Positions 5,851-7,403 of a DNA stretch of 7,403 nucleotides are shown here, piece by piece. Both the position numbers and the translations under genes were made by a program. Every line of letters starts with the position of its first letter. Within the stretch, counting starts at the first letter, position 1. Under the pieces are notes generated by a model, which was given only the letters and a program-made list of their open reading frames with translations, was not told the DNA's origin and searched no databases. The DNA comes from Rhizobiales bacterium CCH3-A5 (GTDB taxonomy: Bacteria > Pseudomonadota > Alphaproteobacteria > Rhizobiales > Beijerinckiaceae): contig LSIB01000125.1 of NCBI GenBank assembly GCA_001556025.1, positions 1-7,403 on the forward strand, in the 5' to 3' direction.

Positions 5851-6447
5851 ATGATCCCGCTCGCCCTCGCCCATCGCCTGATCCTCGTCCGCCATGGCGA
5901 GACCGACTGGAATCGCGAGGGGCGGCTGCAGGGCGGGCAGGACATCCCGCTGAACGCGCTGGGACGAACACAAGCAGCCGAGGCGGCAGACCGGTTGCGG
6001 GCGCTCGTGCCCGATCTCGCTGCGGTCGATTTCCTGTGCTCGCCGATGCACCGCGCCCGCGAGACCATGGCGATCATGCGGGCCAGACTCGGCCTGGCCG
6101 CGGACGACTACGCCATCGACGAGCGTTTGCGCGAACTCACCTTCGGTTCCTGGGAGGGGTTCACCTGGCGCGAGATGCGCAAGGCGCAGCCCGAGCAGTC
6201 ACGGGCGCGGATGCGCGACAAATGGGGTTTCGTGCCGCCCGAAGGCGAAAGCTATGCGATGCTGGCCGAGCGGATCAGGCCGGTTCTGGCCGGCCTCGGG
6301 CGCGAAACCGTCATGGTCAGCCATGGCGGCGTGGCGCGGGCCGTGCTGGCGCTCTGCGCCGGCGTCTCGCCGCAGAAGGCCGCTTTGGTCGAGATCTGGC
6401 AGGGCAAGATCCTCATCGTCGATCGCGGCAAAGCCGAATGGGCCTGA
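5851..6447 (+). CDS. Histidine phosphatase family protein (phosphoglycerate mutase-like fold)
   Basis: This 198-residue single-domain enzyme of the histidine phosphatase superfamily uses a phospho-histidine intermediate. It shows LILVRHGETDWNREGRLQG (10-28) with nucleophile His15, then SPMHRARET (64-72) with Arg68. LRELTFGSWEG (93-103) follows with the likely acid Glu95, and VMVSHGGVARAV (154-165) carries the second His158. This fits GpmB/CobC-like phosphatases rather than dPGM glycolytic mutase, which is longer. The substrate is unknown; alpha-ribazole phosphate and other small phosphates are possible. ATG 5851 is chosen because it starts just before the first strand and gives the family length. 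In-frame ATGs at 5701 and 5779 would add 50 or 24 residues without family similarity. No strong Shine-Dalgarno is seen. It is divergent from folP, and no functional link is established. Confidence 0.87.
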   Translation: MIPLALAHRLILVRHGETDWNREGRLQGGQDIPLNALGRTQAAEAADRLRALVPDLAAVDFLCSPMHRARETMAIMRARLGLAADDYAIDERLRELTFGSWEGFTWREMRKAQPEQSRARMRDKWGFVPPEGESYAMLAERIRPVLAGLGRETVMVSHGGVARAVLALCAGVSPQKAALVEIWQGKILIVDRGKAEWA

Positions 6448-6724
6448 ACCGGCTCCGATCGACGCGACAGCCGTAACCAATTCCGCATTCATCCATGGTT
6501 CAGCCGTGCTTTTGCACCAGTCCCATGGTAGCAGGACGTTGCGCGGCGGCGGCAGGTTTTGCGGCTTGGCTTGGCCGGGGGGCAAAGCCGGAGAGGCGTA
6601 TCGGCAGATGCGGCGATCCGGGTTCGGGAGAAGGTGCGCGGCAGTCTTTCGGGCTGGACGATAGGAGGCTGGCGCCGGCGCGCCTCCCGCCTGGTCCGCT
6701 GAAGCTCACGCGCAGCGGGGCACG
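6448..6724. other. 277-bp intergenic region with hairpins, no convincing gene
   Basis: Between the phosphatase stop and the NRPS-like start I see no gene with recognisable protein content. The region holds a TTCA-N7-TTCA direct repeat (6488-6502), two CCATGG (6493-6498, 6523-6528), a CGGCTT...AAGCCG inverted repeat (6562-6590), and a GGAGGC...GCCTCC hairpin (6664-6687) that covers a perfect AGGAGG. It probably carries the 3' end of the phosphatase transcript and the promoter and leader of the next gene, but no clear promoter could be placed. I do not recognise a known riboswitch. Confidence 0.5.
6664..6687 (+). promoter_or_regulatory. Leader hairpin enclosing an AGGAGG sequence
   Basis: GGAGGC (6664-6669) pairs perfectly with GCCTCC (6682-6687), and the interior contains the 10-bp palindrome GCGCCGGCGC (6672-6681), allowing an extended stem with a CCGG loop. 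The left arm contains most of a perfect Shine-Dalgarno, AGGAGG (6663-6668), but no ATG, GTG or TTG follows at a usable distance; the next gene begins at 6725. It may be a leader structure or chance. Confidence 0.3.
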
Positions 6725-7403
6725 ATGAACGACATCAGCAACCTCCCGGTCGGTTCGCCCGGGCTCGGCGCAAAGCCGCTCGCCATGCTTGCCGGCGAGA
6801 AGCGGCCTGATCTGCTGCGCGACGAAGTGCTCGGCGAAATTTTCTCGGCTACGGTCGCGGAGCGCGGCGCGCATCCTGCGCTGACCGATGGCGGGCAGTC
6901 GCTGAGCTATGAGGCCGTGTGGACCGCCGCCGGCCGGCAGGCGAGGGCGCTCGTCCTGGCGGGCGTCGGGCCCGGCGACATGGTCGGGCTGTGGATGCCG
7001 CGCGGCATCGCGTTGCTGGTCGCGCAGATCGCGATCACGCGGGCCGGCGCGGCGTGGATTCCCTTCGACGCGGAAGCTCCGGTCGAGCGCATCGCGACCT
7101 GCCTCGACGATGCGCAGGCCAAGGGCATCGTCACCTGCCTCGGCTGGCAGGCGCGGGCGACCGCGACCGGCCGCACGGTCTGGACGCCCGAGGCGCTGGA
7201 CGCTGCCGATGACGGCGTGGCGACGCCGGCCCGTGCGCCCGGCCTGACCAATGAGCATCCGGCCTATCTGATCTACACCTCGGGCTCGACCGGCACGCCA
7301 AAAGCGATCGTCATCAGTCACCGCAACATCTGCCATTTCCTGCGCTCGGGAAACGCCTTCTACGAGTTCGGCCCCGACGACATCGTCTTCCAGGGCGCGT
7401 CCG
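6725..7403 (+). CDS. NRPS-like adenylation protein, Pls/PosA-type (5' part, continues past window)
   Basis: The frame runs open from ATG 6725 to the window edge, giving 226 residues of an adenylate-forming domain. Its features are RPDLLRDEVLGEIFSATVAE (27-46), SYEAVWTAAGRQARAL (61-76), the A2-type core RAGAAWIPFDAEAPVERI (106-123), and the A3 core YLIYTSGSTGTPKAIVISHR (181-200) that binds ATP phosphate. The A3 motif has Ala where NRPS domains usually have Gly after the Lys. The opening and the HRNICHFLRSGNAFYEFGPDD segment resemble, from memory, the Pls/PosA NRPS-like group: one adenylation domain, a carrier domain, then membrane-spanning and acetyltransferase-like modules, related to poly-amino-acid synthetases. 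Only the first part of the adenylation domain is visible, so substrate and downstream domains cannot be judged. GGGG (6717-6720) is a weak Shine-Dalgarno; ATG 6785 is an alternative start. Confidence 0.8.
   Translation, partial: MNDISNLPVGSPGLGAKPLAMLAGEKRPDLLRDEVLGEIFSATVAERGAHPALTDGGQSLSYEAVWTAAGRQARALVLAGVGPGDMVGLWMPRGIALLVAQIAITRAGAAWIPFDAEAPVERIATCLDDAQAKGIVTCLGWQARATATGRTVWTPEALDAADDGVATPARAPGLTNEHPAYLIYTSGSTGTPKAIVISHRNICHFLRSGNAFYEFGPDDIVFQGAS

Noticed and set aside
4871..5854. Long plus-strand open frame (327 aa) opposite folP
   Set aside because: Antisense shadow of folP with low-complexity Arg/Asp-rich sequence and no domain.
4923..6077. Minus-strand open frame (384 aa) spanning folP and the phosphatase start
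   Set aside because: It crosses two well-supported genes in another frame and shows only Arg/Pro-rich shadow composition.
6562..6590. Riboswitch or structured RNA gene in the 6448-6724 gap
   Set aside because: Only short GC-rich inverted repeats are visible; I could not match any known riboswitch or small-RNA consensus.
6495..6728. Plus-strand 77-aa open frame whose TGA overlaps the ATG at 6725 (ATGA)
   Set aside because: The overlap looks like coupling, but the protein is Arg/Gly/Ala-rich with no recognisable content, no good ribosome-binding site, and it runs through hairpins.
6500..7336. Minus-strand open frame (278 aa) opposite the NRPS-like gene
   Set aside because: It lies over the secure adenylation-domain frame and has no domain of its own.

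Overview
The window is GC-rich, tightly packed bacterial chromosome. Its gene families point to an alphaproteobacterium of the order Hyphomicrobiales (Rhizobiales), perhaps Bosea-like. Supporting signs are a TIGR02301-type protein, clustered folP-folB-folK, a FabI of the alphaproteobacterial type, and an interspersed palindrome beginning CGTCATTGCGAGC. The genus is inferred from recalled sequence patterns only.

Layout. Positions 1-772 (+) hold the 3' end of a TIGR02301-family gene and a small conserved hypothetical gene. The latter meets, tail to tail with a 3-bp gap, a minus-strand flavin oxidoreductase of the nitronate monooxygenase family (776-1768). That gene is divergent from a LysR-type regulator (1904-2842, +). 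The 135-bp gap between them holds an AT-rich island with three inverted repeats, one a perfect T-N11-A dyad, so the regulator probably controls the flavoenzyme and itself. Next on the plus strand is fabI (3038-3877), the NADH-dependent enoyl-ACP reductase of fatty acid synthesis, behind a leader rich in GATC palindromes.

Convergent to fabI is the minus-strand folate cluster folP-folB-folK (5698 down to 3944). Its three genes overlap and two of them start with GTG, so they are probably translationally coupled. The encoded enzymes make 7,8-dihydropteroate (FolP), form 6-hydroxymethyl-dihydropterin (FolB) and pyrophosphorylate it (FolK). A 79-bp palindromic repeat with perfect 27-bp arms sits between fabI and folK, and one arm encodes the C-terminus of FolK.

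Divergent from folP is a histidine-phosphatase gene (5851-6447, +). After a 277-bp gap with hairpins but no convincing gene comes the start of a large adenylate-forming protein (6725 to the window edge), most like the Pls/PosA group of NRPS-like synthetases.

Most of the window is housekeeping (lipid and folate synthesis). The points most worth a second look are an extra residue in the FolP DPGxGFGK loop, at a place where mobile sulfonamide-resistance enzymes are also longer; the repeat-derived FolK tail; Ala in FabI at the position of E. coli Gly93; the paired operators in front of lysR; and the NRPS-like gene at the right edge. No clearly new multi-gene system is visible.
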